Source: Paenibacillus sabuli
GTDB taxonomy: Bacteria; Bacillota; Bacilli; Paenibacillales; Paenibacillaceae
Direction: 5' to 3'
Length of the DNA stretch: 64,000 bases
Assembly: GCF_014705605.1 (NCBI RefSeq)
Contig: NZ_JACXIZ010000015.1
Location: 62,001-126,000 of the forward strand
The notes beneath the pieces were generated by a model. The model saw only the letters and a list, made by a program, of their open reading frames with translations. It ran no database searches and was not told the origin of the DNA. Numbering within the stretch: the first letter of the stretch is position 1; each line of letters starts with the position of its first letter. Positions 32,848 to 41,197 of the stretch are shown in pieces. The position numbers were made by a program, and so were the translations under genes.

Positions 32848-34251
32848 TTACCCGATCAGCACGTTGTCCTCGGGGTAGCCAATTTTGGACGTGCGTTTTT
32901 TTTGCGCCAGCGCAAAGGCGAGCGTCAGCGGGCCAAGCCGGCCAAGATACATCGCAAACGTGAGGATGACCTTGCCGGCGGGTGACAGGTCGCTCGTCAA
33001 GCCCATCGACAAGCCGGTCGTGCTGAACGCGGAGGTTGCTTCGAACAGCACCTCCAGGAAGTGCTCCTTGAGCATGCCTTCGGATACGGTCAGGAGCAGA
33101 GCCGTGACGAGTACGAAGGCAAGCGAGCTCATCGTGACCGCAAGCGCGCGCAAGACGGCCGCGCTGTCGACCCGGCGTCCGAAGGCATGCACTTGTCCGC
33201 CCCCGCGGAACGTCTGCAGTGTCGCCAGTACCAGCACGACGAACGTATTTATTTTGATGCCGCCTCCGGTTCCGCCGGAAGCCGCGCCGATGAACATCAG
33301 GATAATGATCAAAAACTGCGAGGTCTGCAGCATGCTTGCGATGTCAATCGTATTGAAGCCGGCGCTGCGCGGCGCCATGCCTTGAAACAGGGCGGCCATC
33401 ATGCGCTCGCCAAAATTCAATCCGCCAAAGGTCGCCGGATTCCAGCTCTCAATGAGCAGCAAAAAGATGAAGCCGACAACGGATAGCACGCCGCTCGACA
33501 GCAGGACGATCTTGGAATGAAGGGAGAGCTTGCGCCACGAGCGCTTGCGGAACAACTCAAGCACGACAATATAGCCCAGGCCGCCGATGACAAACAACAC
33601 AATGATCGTCAGATTCACGACAGGATCGCCGACATGCGGGGTGAGTGAATCGGACCAGAGGGCAAAGCCGGCATTATTGAACGCCGACACGGCGTGGAAC
33701 AAGCCGTAGTAAAGCGCTTGTCCGGGGCCCATCTCATCCTGCCAACGCAGCGTCAGGATTGCCGTGGCCAGCAGCTCGAAGGAAAGCGCAATGACCACCA
33801 TATAGATGGAAAGCTTAACCAATCCTTGTGCGGTCGACGACTGGGTCGTCTGCTGGATGATCAGGCGCTGCTTCAGTCCGATGCGCTTGCCGAGGACGAT
33901 CGCGACGACGACGCCGAAGGTCATGAAGCCGAGTCCCCCGATCTGGATCAGCAGCATGATGACCACTTGGCCAAACGTCGAAAAAACGCTGCCGGTATCG
34001 ACGACGATCAGACCGTTGACGCAGACGGCCGATGTGGCTGTGAACAACGCGTCCAGCAATCCGATCGACTTCCCGCTGGCGGAGGCCGCAGGGAGTGTGA
34101 GCAGCACTGCGCCGATCCAGATCAGGACAAAGAAGACGAACAGCACGAGCTGCGGCGGACTCGTGTTGTTTTTCAGGCGCTCGATGATTCGCTCCAGCAG
34201 CTCGCGCAGATCGGGACGCAAGCGTGTATGGTGTTCGCGGTTAGCGCTCAA
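32848..34251 (-). CDS. ktrB: KtrB/TrkH-family potassium channel subunit (first copy)
   Basis: About 467 residues, membrane-embedded K+ translocating subunit with four P-loop units. The loops read TATSAVCVNGL, AVSAFNNAGF, APRSAGFNTID and EATSAFSTTGLSMG. The filter glycines are all present, but the first loop has Asn where KtrB normally has Thr before Gly (VNG instead of VTG). TTG 34251 has GGAGG six bases upstream and overlaps the KtrA stop by 11 bases; the frame is open to 34281. KtrB works with the KtrA ring to import K+, driven by Na+ or membrane potential. It is last in a c-di-AMP riboswitch-controlled operon. Confidence 0.88.
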   Translation of the reverse strand: MSANREHHTRLRPDLRELLERIIERLKNNTSPPQLVLFVFFVLIWIGAVLLTLPAASASGKSIGLLDALFTATSAVCVNGLIVVDTGSVFSTFGQVVIMLLIQIGGLGFMTFGVVVAIVLGKRIGLKQRLIIQQTTQSSTAQGLVKLSIYMVVIALSFELLATAILTLRWQDEMGPGQALYYGLFHAVSAFNNAGFALWSDSLTPHVGDPVVNLTIIVLFVIGGLGYIVVLELFRKRSWRKLSLHSKIVLLSSGVLSVVGFIFLLLIESWNPATFGGLNFGERMMAALFQGMAPRSAGFNTIDIASMLQTSQFLIIILMFIGAASGGTGGGIKINTFVVLVLATLQTFRGGGQVHAFGRRVDSAAVLRALAVTMSSLAFVLVTALLLTVSEGMLKEHFLEVLFEATSAFSTTGLSMGLTSDLSPAGKVILTFAMYLGRLGPLTLAFALAQKKRTSKIGYPEDNVLIG

Positions 34252-34900
34252 AGTCTTCCTCCAGGTCTCGGATGTCGTCATTGCTGCCGATCATCAGCAA
34301 AATATCGCCCGTACGGATCGCATCCTCCGCTTTGGGCGAGACGTTCATTTGATCGCCGGTCTTGATGGCGATAATCGTGCAGCCATAATTGGCACGAATG
34401 TTCAGCTCCTGCAGACTCCGCCCGTTCATCGCTTCCGGCGCGTGAATCTCGACCAGATTGTAATCCGGCGAAAGCTCGATGTAATCGATCAGATTGTTGG
34501 AGCTGAGCTGGTGGCCGAGCCGGGTCGCCATATCGCGCTCGGGGTAGACCACGTAATCGGCGCCGACCTTGCGCAGCACACTGCCATGCCGCTGGTTGCG
34601 GGCTTTGGCGGTGACCTTGGGCACTCCGATCTCCTTGAGCAGCAGTGTCGCCAGGATGCTGGCTTGCATATCTTCGCCGATGGACACGACCGCATGCGTA
34701 AAATTACGGGCGCCAAGCTCGCGCAGGACGGCCTCGTCCGTGCAGTCGGCCTGAAGGGCATGGGTGGCAATCGCCGCCATGTCTTGGACGAGCTGCTCGT
34801 CCTTGTCGACGGCAAGCACCTCGTGTCCGTTTGCAATCAGAGTCTGCGTCAGGCTGGAGCCGAAGCGGCCGAGCCCGATGACGATGAATTGCTTTTTCAT
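34241..34900 (-). CDS. ktrA: KtrA regulatory subunit of the Ktr potassium channel
   Basis: 219-residue cytoplasmic RCK protein. The N-terminal Rossmann domain begins FIVIGLGRFGSSLTQTL, the GxGxxG site that binds ATP/ADP, with the acidic Asp at the end of strand 2 (LAVDKDE). The C-terminal RCK_C domain (about residues 135-219) contains LVEIHAPEAMNGRSLQEL, the region that binds c-di-AMP in other Firmicutes. It forms an octameric ring gating KtrB. The coding region lies between the USP gene (4-base gap) and ktrB (overlap). Confidence 0.92.
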   Translation of the reverse strand: MKKQFIVIGLGRFGSSLTQTLIANGHEVLAVDKDEQLVQDMAAIATHALQADCTDEAVLRELGARNFTHAVVSIGEDMQASILATLLLKEIGVPKVTAKARNQRHGSVLRKVGADYVVYPERDMATRLGHQLSSNNLIDYIELSPDYNLVEIHAPEAMNGRSLQELNIRANYGCTIIAIKTGDQMNVSPKAEDAIRTGDILLMIGSNDDIRDLEEDFER

Positions 34901-34904
34901 GGCC

Positions 34905-35564
34905 TCACGTCCTCTCGGCTGCCCAATCTGCCGGCGGATCGTCTACAATGCCCTGGTCGACATCGAGATAGCGTATGCCGTCCTTCGCAGCGACGCGCAG
35001 CACGCCATTGTCAAAGTCGGTATTGCGCTCGCGAAAAAACACGCCTTCGGCGATCTGTCTGGCCGCGCCTTCCGCTCCCGCAATCCGGAAGTTGCTCGCT
35101 TCGTGCACGACAAACACCGGCACCCCGTGCTCGTGCGAATCGTAGAGCTTGTCGTCCATCCGCTGCACGGCCACGACATGCAGATCGATATTGCCGATCT
35201 CGCCGAGCAGCTCGTTGATGAACGAGCCCTGCGTGATCTCCTGCCAGCGCGTCTGGCCGGATTGACCGATCACGATCTGCGTCGCGCCGCGCTTGCGCGC
35301 CACCTCGGCGATCGCCTCGGCGCGGTCTCGCGAGCCTGCGGGCTCGGAGAGGTAGTCCGCGCCCAGCTCGCTGCAGCAGGTCTGCCAGTGGCTGGCGAAT
35401 CGCTCCATCTCAAAATCCAGCTCGCCGGACGCGCCCGGAACGACGTTCACGACATCTAGCGGACAGCCCATCATGCGCGCCAATTCGGCGCCGCGCCGAA
35501 TCAACCGCTCGCCGTTGGGCCCATAATAGACGCATACCAGTAATTTTTCCTTGCTGTTTTTCAT
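34905..35564 (-). CDS. stand-alone KdpD-type universal stress domain protein
   Basis: 219 residues. The first 125 or so match the USP domain of the KdpD sensor: KLLVCVYYGPNGERLIRRG, then AIAEVARKRGATQIVIGQSG and TRWQEITQGSFINELL, then GNIDLHVVAV. No kinase or membrane segment follows; the rest (about 130-219) has GVPVFVVHEASNFRI and an unrecognised beta-rich part. ATG 35564 has GGGAGA upstream; the frame extends into the riboswitch terminator and is not used there. In S. aureus the KdpD USP domain binds c-di-AMP; the published motif is not evident here, so binding is only a possibility. First gene of the riboswitch-controlled operon with ktrAB. Confidence 0.75.
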   Translation of the reverse strand: MKNSKEKLLVCVYYGPNGERLIRRGAELARMMGCPLDVVNVVPGASGELDFEMERFASHWQTCCSELGADYLSEPAGSRDRAEAIAEVARKRGATQIVIGQSGQTRWQEITQGSFINELLGEIGNIDLHVVAVQRMDDKLYDSHEHGVPVFVVHEASNFRIAGAEGAARQIAEGVFFRERNTDFDNGVLRVAAKDGIRYLDVDQGIVDDPPADWAAERT

Positions 35565-35605
35565 TGCGCATCTCCCATTCTGATCATATCCGGATTCCAT
35601 GCAAA

Positions 35606-35640
35606 AGACCCGGCAGCAGAGAAATTCTGCCGCCGGGTCT
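35606..35640 (-). terminator. riboswitch expression-platform terminator
   Basis: On the minus strand AGACCCGGCGGCAG (35640-35627) pairs with CTGCTGCCGGGTCT (35619-35606) around an AATTTCT loop and is followed by TTTT. It lies between the riboswitch and the KdpD-like gene, so c-di-AMP binding should end transcription here. Confidence 0.85.
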
Positions 35641-35668
35641 CGAAGGTGCCGACACGGCACCATGCGCA

Positions 35669-35872
35669 ACCGGAGGTTTCATCTCCCATGCACGCTGACG
35701 AGGTTAGCTGTCGGATTCGGACCTGAGAGTATCCGTCCTCTCCGGTAGGCGCGGAGAGGATACACCCCTAAAGCCTTGCGGCTTTTAAACGAAACTTGTC
35801 AAGCCGCCGTTGCTCGGCTTGTCGTCTCGGTTGGTTCCCCCGTTCCCCCTGATGGGGATTAAGCGATTTGCA
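35669..35872 (-). ncRNA. c-di-AMP riboswitch (ydaO/yuaA class)
   Basis: On the minus strand the conserved ydaO elements appear in order: CGCTTAATC at the 5' end, GGGGGAACGGGGGAACCAA, GGGGTGTATCC, and CCGAATCCGACAGCTAACC near the 3' end, followed by a GC-rich hairpin and the terminator. This class binds c-di-AMP and turns off K+ uptake and cell-wall genes when the nucleotide is high. Here it precedes the KdpD-like gene, ktrA and ktrB. Ends are approximate. Confidence 0.92.
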
Positions 35873-35990
35873 ATTATATTGATATCGCGAATAATATTAC
35901 GCCACTTTGTTTTAAAAGTAAAGTGCGGAAAGAAGCTGGCAAAGCGGCGTTCAGGTGTGATATAACGTTAATGCAAAAGGAGATGATGGA

Positions 35991-37355
35991 ATGGGGCCCA
36001 AGCAACTGCGGCGGCGTCTGCAAAAGCATAGTCTGACCTTTACCCCTTCACGCATTTTGTTGACGGGATTCGCGTTGCCGCTCTTGATCGGAGCGGTGCT
36101 GCTCGCGCTGCCGGCGGCAGCGGCCTCGGGCAGGCCGATCGCATTTGTCGACGCCGTGTTTACAGCGGCGTCCGCCGTCAGCGTGACGGGGCTGGTCGTA
36201 TTGGATACGGGCTCTGACTTTACGCTGTTCGGTCAATTGGTCATCTTGTTTTTAATTCAACTCGGCGGCCTCGGCTTCATGACCTACGGGGTCGTGATCG
36301 CCGTATTGGTCGGGCGCAGGATCGGGCTCAAGGACCGCTTGCTGCTGCAGCAATCGACCGGCGCGCTCTCTACCCAGGGCGTGGTGCGGCTGTCGCTTGC
36401 CATAGCGTTTATCGCGCTGCTGATCGAGTCGGCCGGCGCGCTCGTATTGACGCTGCGCTGGTCAGGCGAGATGGGGCTCGGCCAGGCCGCCTACTACGGC
36501 GCCTTTCATGCGATCTCGGCCTTTAATAATGCCGGCTTTGCGCTATGGCCGGACAGCTTGACCGGCTATGCCGGCGATCCGGTCGTCAATGTTGTCATTT
36601 GCGGGCTGTTTATTGCGGGGGGGCTTGGCTTCCTCGTCATTCTGGAACTTTGGCGAAGCAGGAGCTGGCGCAAGCTTTCGCTTCATGCCAGAGTCGTGCT
36701 GGCGACGAGCGGGCTACTTTGCTGCGCCGGCTTTGCGGGCATCCTCCTGATCGAAGTGTTCAATCCCGAGACTTTGGGCGGGATGAGCTGGAATGATCGG
36801 CTTTGGACCGCCTTTTTTCAGGGCGTCGTGACACGTACTGCCGGCTTCAACAGCATCGACGTCGCCTCGATGATGACCGCGTCCCAGTTTTTTATGATCT
36901 TCTTGATGTTCATCGGCGCATCGTCCGGCTCCACAGGAGGCGGGATCAAGACGACGACATTTGCCGTTCTCGTCGCCACGCTTCGCGCCACGATACGGGG
37001 CCGCTCCGACGTGCAGCTGATGAATAGAAGACTGCCCGTCAGCATGATCATGCGGGCGCTGGCCGTGACGGTCGTGTCCCTCGGAATCGTACTGACGTCC
37101 GCTTTTTTACTGACCATTACCGAGCACAGCCAGCAAAAGGATTTCATGGAAGTGCTTTTTGAAGCGACCTCGGCCTTCGGTACCGTGGGCATGTCGATGG
37201 GCCTGACCGCCGATTTGTCGCCTGTCGGCAAATGGATTGTGATTTTGACGATGTATATCGGACGTCTCGGGCCGCTCACGCTAGCTTTCGCGCTTTACCG
37301 CCATCAAGTGGACGCAAAGTTCAGGCTGCCTGAAGAAAAGGTCATGATCGGATAA
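35991..37355 (+). CDS. KtrB/TrkH-family potassium channel subunit (second copy)
   Basis: 454-residue paralogue of the KtrB encoded 1.7 kb away on the other strand. The four P-loops read TAASAVSVTGL, AISAFNNAGF, VTRTAGFNSID and EATSAFGTVGMSMG, so the first loop has the usual VTG. AAAAGGAG lies upstream of ATG 35991. No KtrA/KtrC gene accompanies it; it may share KtrA, or act as a KtrD-like low-affinity channel, as in B. subtilis where ktrD pairs with a distant ktrC. It is outside the riboswitch transcript, which runs the opposite way from the shared 420-base intergenic region. Confidence 0.88.
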   Translation: MGPKQLRRRLQKHSLTFTPSRILLTGFALPLLIGAVLLALPAAAASGRPIAFVDAVFTAASAVSVTGLVVLDTGSDFTLFGQLVILFLIQLGGLGFMTYGVVIAVLVGRRIGLKDRLLLQQSTGALSTQGVVRLSLAIAFIALLIESAGALVLTLRWSGEMGLGQAAYYGAFHAISAFNNAGFALWPDSLTGYAGDPVVNVVICGLFIAGGLGFLVILELWRSRSWRKLSLHARVVLATSGLLCCAGFAGILLIEVFNPETLGGMSWNDRLWTAFFQGVVTRTAGFNSIDVASMMTASQFFMIFLMFIGASSGSTGGGIKTTTFAVLVATLRATIRGRSDVQLMNRRLPVSMIMRALAVTVVSLGIVLTSAFLLTITEHSQQKDFMEVLFEATSAFGTVGMSMGLTADLSPVGKWIVILTMYIGRLGPLTLAFALYRHQVDAKFRLPEEKVMIG

Positions 37356-37542
37356 ATTCATTTAATGAGGTTAATGATTGTCGGCATTAATTTGATTTAT
37401 TTTAGCATCACTGCGGATTTTCTACACGTTTCGACATTAATAGTTAATAGCATTAAATTATGAGTCCTTGCAAGGAACAAGCCGGCTTGAAGCGGTTGCT
37501 TGCATGTTAGCGTATAGAAGTGTTTAAGTAGGAGGAGAGCGG

Positions 37543-38916
37543 ATGCACCACGAAACGACATGGAAGGGGAAGCTCGCGCTGCTGCTGAAGCTGGCTTGGC
37601 CGATCGCCGTAACGCAGGTTAGCCTGATCGGCATGAATTTGGTCGACACGATCATGACCGGCCGCGTCGGCACGAACGATCTGGCCGGCGTCGCGATCGG
37701 CAGCGGTCTTTGGACCCCGATCTTCACTGGGGTGGGGGGCGTGCTGATGGCCGTATCGCCGATTGTGGCGCAGCAGATCGGCGCCGGTCGGACCGGCCTG
37801 ATCGGCCGTACCGTGAACCAGGCGATTTACGTAGCCGTTGCGCTGGCGCTATTGGTCATCGGATGCGGCGCAGTTGCATTGGGGCCGCTGCTCGCTGCAA
37901 TGGGCGTCGACCCTGCCGTCGAATCGATTGCCTTTCATTATTTGGTCGGACTGGCTGTCGGCATTGTGCCGCTTTTTGCCGCCAATGTGCTGCGTTATTT
38001 TTTCGATGCGCACGGACATACGCACTTGACGATGTTCATTATGCTGAGCGCGATTCCGATGAATGTGCTGCTCAATTACGGACTGATCTTCGGCCATTTC
38101 GGCTTGCCGGCGCTCGGCGGCGTCGGAGCCGGATATGCCACCGGCATCACCTACTGGCTGGTGCTGGCGCTTAGCGTGGCTGTGACCTTCCGCTTCAAGG
38201 CAATACGCGGCTATGCGGCGCTTGCGCAGTGGACTGTCCCGTCTTGGAAGGAGTGGCGGGCGCTGTTGACCGTGGGTCTGCCGATCGGCTTGTCGATTTT
38301 TTTTGAGACCGGTATTTTTTCTGTCGTGACGCTGATGATGGGTATGATGTTCACGACCGAGACGGTGGCGGCGCATCAAGTCGCACTCAACTTTACGTCG
38401 CTGATCTTCATGGTGCCGCTCAGTATGGCGATGGCTCTGACCATCGTCGTCGGCTATTCGGTAGGCGCGGCCAGAGAGGCGGCCGCACGGCAATACGCCT
38501 TGCTCGGCGTGCTCGGCTGTGTCGCTTTTCTGGCCGTGAGCGCGGCCGGCCTTTATGTACTCCGCGTGCCGATCGCACGGATGTACTCGCCGGATCCGGA
38601 CGTGGTTGGGCTTGCGGCATCGTTTTTGACCATTGCCATTGTGTATCAATTGTCCGATGCCGCCCAGGTATCTCTGCAAGGTGTGCTGCGGGGATACAAG
38701 GACGTGCGTGTGCCGTTCGTGATCGCGCTGGTTGCGTATTGGGTAATTGGTTTCCCGGCAGGTTATGCGCTGGCGGCATATACCGCATGGGGGCCGAGAG
38801 GCTTTTGGATCGGCATTACGATCGGGCTGACCTTCGCCGCGATCGGGTTTTTGATTCGACTGCGACGGGTGCAGCGCGGGAGCCTGTCCAAGCGAACGCC
38901 TGCTTCCGCGCGCTGA
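37543..38916 (+). CDS. MATE-family multidrug exporter (NorM-type)
   Basis: 457-residue cation-antiport exporter of the MATE family. Twelve helices form two bundles: the N-bundle begins LAWPIAVTQVSLIGMNLVDTIMTGRVG, the family signature, and the second begins LLTVGLPIGLSIFFETGIFSVVTLMMG. VSLQGVLRGYKDVRVPFVI in the C-terminal half is the other conserved element. A good ribosome site (GTAGGAGGAG) lies before ATG 37543. The 187-base leader is AT-rich with several ATTAAT words and a TTGCAAG/CTTGCA dyad near 37466-37506 of unknown meaning. Substrate class (cationic drugs) is inferred from family only. Confidence 0.88.
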   Translation: MHHETTWKGKLALLLKLAWPIAVTQVSLIGMNLVDTIMTGRVGTNDLAGVAIGSGLWTPIFTGVGGVLMAVSPIVAQQIGAGRTGLIGRTVNQAIYVAVALALLVIGCGAVALGPLLAAMGVDPAVESIAFHYLVGLAVGIVPLFAANVLRYFFDAHGHTHLTMFIMLSAIPMNVLLNYGLIFGHFGLPALGGVGAGYATGITYWLVLALSVAVTFRFKAIRGYAALAQWTVPSWKEWRALLTVGLPIGLSIFFETGIFSVVTLMMGMMFTTETVAAHQVALNFTSLIFMVPLSMAMALTIVVGYSVGAAREAAARQYALLGVLGCVAFLAVSAAGLYVLRVPIARMYSPDPDVVGLAASFLTIAIVYQLSDAAQVSLQGVLRGYKDVRVPFVIALVAYWVIGFPAGYALAAYTAWGPRGFWIGITIGLTFAAIGFLIRLRRVQRGSLSKRTPASAR

Positions 38917-39027
38917 CTCTTCCTGCGTTAGCCAGCTTATGATACGATACTGTCATGGCGCGCCGTCATTTAGCATGCTTCACGCGGTTGGCGACGCCGT
39001 TTCACACACGAGCTAAAGAGGGGATTT

Positions 39028-40608
39028 ATGCAACCTTCATTGACAATGCTGATTACACTGGTCACCACTTCAGGCGTGATGATGATCTTTTTGTTTATGT
39101 ATGCGCTGCTGCAGCGCAATGAACTGCCGGGCGCCCGCATTTTCATCCCATATACCGCGGTCCAGGCCATTTACATTTTCGCCGTTTCTTTCGAAATGAC
39201 CAGCGATACGCTGGATCAAATCAAATTTTGGGGCGTGATCGAATACATTGGCATTGCCGGGGCGCCGGCACTTGGCTTGCTGCTGGTCATGCGTTACATC
39301 GGCAAAACGATTACGCCGCGTTTGGTCGTCATTTTACTGATTATTCCGGTGATTACACTATTCATGGTCGCGACCAACGATTGGCATCATTTATTTTACA
39401 AAGACATTTATTGGCGTCCGGATTCGCCGTTCCCGACCGTGGACATCGTCATCGGGGAATGGTATATCGTGCATGGCGCGTATACGTTCGGCAGTATGTT
39501 CGCGGCAGCGGTGCTGCTGATCAGGCGTTGGCCGCGCACGCACAAGCGGCATCGTCTGCAACTGGCGACGTTTATCGTCGGACAAATGATACCGATCACC
39601 GCCGCTTTTGTGTACTTGATGGGCATCACCCCTTACGGCATGGACCCGGTCCCGATGGTGCTGTCGATCTCCTCGGCGTTGTACATCTGGGTGCTATTCT
39701 CCACGCGCATGCTGACCATCGTGCCGATCGCCAAGGAGCACCTGTTCGAGAGCATGCGCGAAGGCGTCATTGTACTGAGCCCGGAGCGTAAGCTCGTGGA
39801 CTTCAACGGCGCGGTGAGCCGCATGCTGCCGGGTCTGTCTACCGACATGCTCGGCTTGACGCTCGACGAAGCGTGGCAACAATTGACGGGCGTCGTTTTC
39901 CCGGTGCGCGGCTTGCGCGACGGCGAGCAGAAGGAGCTGCCATGGGTGGCGGACGGTCGCAATTGCTGCTATCAGGTCCGCTCCTCTCTCATTCGGGGCA
40001 AGGACGGCGAACCGGTCGGCAGTCTGTTAATGTTTATTGACGTCACGGAGCAGCGTCTGCTGCAAGAGCAGCTTCACCAGTTGGCCTACTACGACGGTAT
40101 GACGAATTTGCTGAATCGCATGCATTTTATCCACATCGCCCGCGAGCTGCTGCAAGATTGCTGGCAACGCGGCCGCCCGCTCGCGCTGATTTTGTTCGAC
40201 ATTGATCACTTCAAGTCCATTAACGACAAGTACGGCCATGAGACTGGCGACTCCGCCATCGTGCATGTCGTGACGATCGCCCGCCAGTTGCTCCCGCCCG
40301 GGCTGCCGTTCGCGCGCTTCGGGGGCGAGGAATTCGTCATTGCCTTGCCCGATTGCACGGTATACGCGGCCGAGGAGGAGGCGGAGCGCATACGGGCTGC
40401 GCTGGAGGCGGACCCGCTGCAGTCCTCCGAAGGTCCGATCGTTGCGACCGCCAGCTTTGGCGTGACCGAGTCGCGGCTCGAATCGGCAGAGCTGACGGAG
40501 TTGCTGCGCGAGGCGGACGAAGCGCTCTATGCAGCGAAGCGGGGCGGGCGCAATCAAGTGCGAAGCTATATGTCGAACGGCAAGGAACGCCAGTCCGGCA
40601 ACGGATGA
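39028..40608 (+). CDS. 7TM-PAS-GGDEF diguanylate cyclase
   Basis: 526 residues. The N-terminal 215 form a seven-helix 7TM-HisK-type membrane sensor (ITLVTTSGVMMIFLFMYALL to SSALYIWVLFS). A PAS domain (about 230-345; LFESMREGVIVLSPERKLVDFN, LLMFIDVTEQRLL) follows, then a GGDEF domain (about 360-520) with active-site RFGGEEF and DIDHFKSINDKYGHETGD. The catalytic motif GGEEF is intact, so synthesis of c-di-GMP is expected. No RxxD inhibitory site is seen at its usual place before the motif. AAAGAGGGG lies before the ATG. No neighbour suggests the target. Confidence 0.88.
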   Translation: MQPSLTMLITLVTTSGVMMIFLFMYALLQRNELPGARIFIPYTAVQAIYIFAVSFEMTSDTLDQIKFWGVIEYIGIAGAPALGLLLVMRYIGKTITPRLVVILLIIPVITLFMVATNDWHHLFYKDIYWRPDSPFPTVDIVIGEWYIVHGAYTFGSMFAAAVLLIRRWPRTHKRHRLQLATFIVGQMIPITAAFVYLMGITPYGMDPVPMVLSISSALYIWVLFSTRMLTIVPIAKEHLFESMREGVIVLSPERKLVDFNGAVSRMLPGLSTDMLGLTLDEAWQQLTGVVFPVRGLRDGEQKELPWVADGRNCCYQVRSSLIRGKDGEPVGSLLMFIDVTEQRLLQEQLHQLAYYDGMTNLLNRMHFIHIARELLQDCWQRGRPLALILFDIDHFKSINDKYGHETGDSAIVHVVTIARQLLPPGLPFARFGGEEFVIALPDCTVYAAEEEAERIRAALEADPLQSSEGPIVATASFGVTESRLESAELTELLREADEALYAAKRGGRNQVRSYMSNGKERQSGNG

Positions 40609-40616
40609 GCGGTACG

Positions 40617-40953
40617 TCACGGACGGATCGTCACACGGGTGCCGATCGGCACGAGCGCGGCGAGCTCCAGCACGTCCGCAGTGTACATGCGGATGCAGCC
40701 GTGCGAGACGGCTCGCCCGATCGATGCAGGCTCGTTTGTGCCGTGAATGCCGTAGTGCGGCTACGACAATCCGATCCAAAAGACGCCGAACGGGCCGCCC
40801 GGATTCGGCTCTTTGTTGATGATGGTGAATTCCCCGGTCGGCGTGCGAGTCAGCATTTTGCCGATGGCGACGGGGAAGGCGCGCACGACGAGGTCTCCGT
40901 CGAGCAGATACAAGGTGCGTTCGGACAAGTCGACGATGATTCGGTATATGCAT
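40617..40953 (-). pseudogene. L,D-transpeptidase (YkuD) remnant with amber stop and lost start
   Basis: A minus-strand frame encodes a nearly complete YkuD domain: YRIIVDLSERTLYLLDGD, IGKMLTRTPTGEFTIINK, GGPFGVFWIGLS, then an in-frame TAG (40763-40761), then [33 protein letters not shown] split over that stop. The catalytic SHGCIRM is intact. The usual residue after WIGLS is Lys (AAG), one base from TAG. There is no usable start: the only nearby ATG (40953-40951) is out of frame by one base, no Shine-Dalgarno precedes it on this strand, and an upstream in-frame TGA closes the frame. Such enzymes make 3-3 peptidoglycan cross-links. Inactive as it stands unless a sequence error is responsible. 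Confidence 0.85.
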
Positions 40954-41055
40954 AGGAGGGGACTTTGTGTTATTTTTCACAAAGTTGTCAACGAAACGCC
41001 ATTTGAATTTCACGAACTGCGGGGCGAGCGGATATGCGCGGTCTTCGGAAGGCGA

Positions 41056-41061
41056 TATAAT
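41056..41061 (+). promoter_or_regulatory. -10 box of the cyd promoter
   Basis: TATAAT at 41056-41061 (in GGCGATATAATAAG). The hexamer 17 bases upstream (TATGCG) is a poor -35. It lies 38 bases upstream of the first Rex site, giving a leader of about 130 bases that carries all three sites. Confidence 0.45.
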
Positions 41062-41098
41062 AAGAGCATATCGAAACCGAGCCCGCGGCCAATAAATA

Positions 41099-41160
41099 TT
41101 GTGAATACTTTCACGTTTTATTGTGATTAATTTCACAATAATAAGTGAAATCATTCACAA
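41099..41160 (+). promoter_or_regulatory. three tandem Rex sites
   Basis: TTGTGAATACTTTCACGT (41099-41116), TTGTGATTAATTTCACAA (41121-41138) and AAGTGAAATCATTCACAA (41143-41160) each match the Rex consensus TTGTGAAATATTTCACAA, the middle one nearly exactly. Centres are 22 bases apart, two helical turns. Rex represses respiratory genes when NADH/NAD+ is low; multiple Rex sites in front of cydABCD are known in B. subtilis. Confidence 0.9.
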
Positions 41161-41197
41161 CTAATTGAGCGGGCACAGGACAGAGAGGGTGGACGCG

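Noticed and set aside
37356-37542. Possible riboswitch or attenuator in the MATE leader
   Set aside because: There is a TTGCAAG/CTTGCA dyad and AT-rich repeats, but no match to a known riboswitch pattern and no terminator with a T-run.
40353-40955. Plus-strand frame over the diguanylate cyclase end and the transpeptidase remnant
   Set aside because: Explained as the complement of the YkuD remnant plus an alternative frame of the GGDEF gene; no motif of its own.
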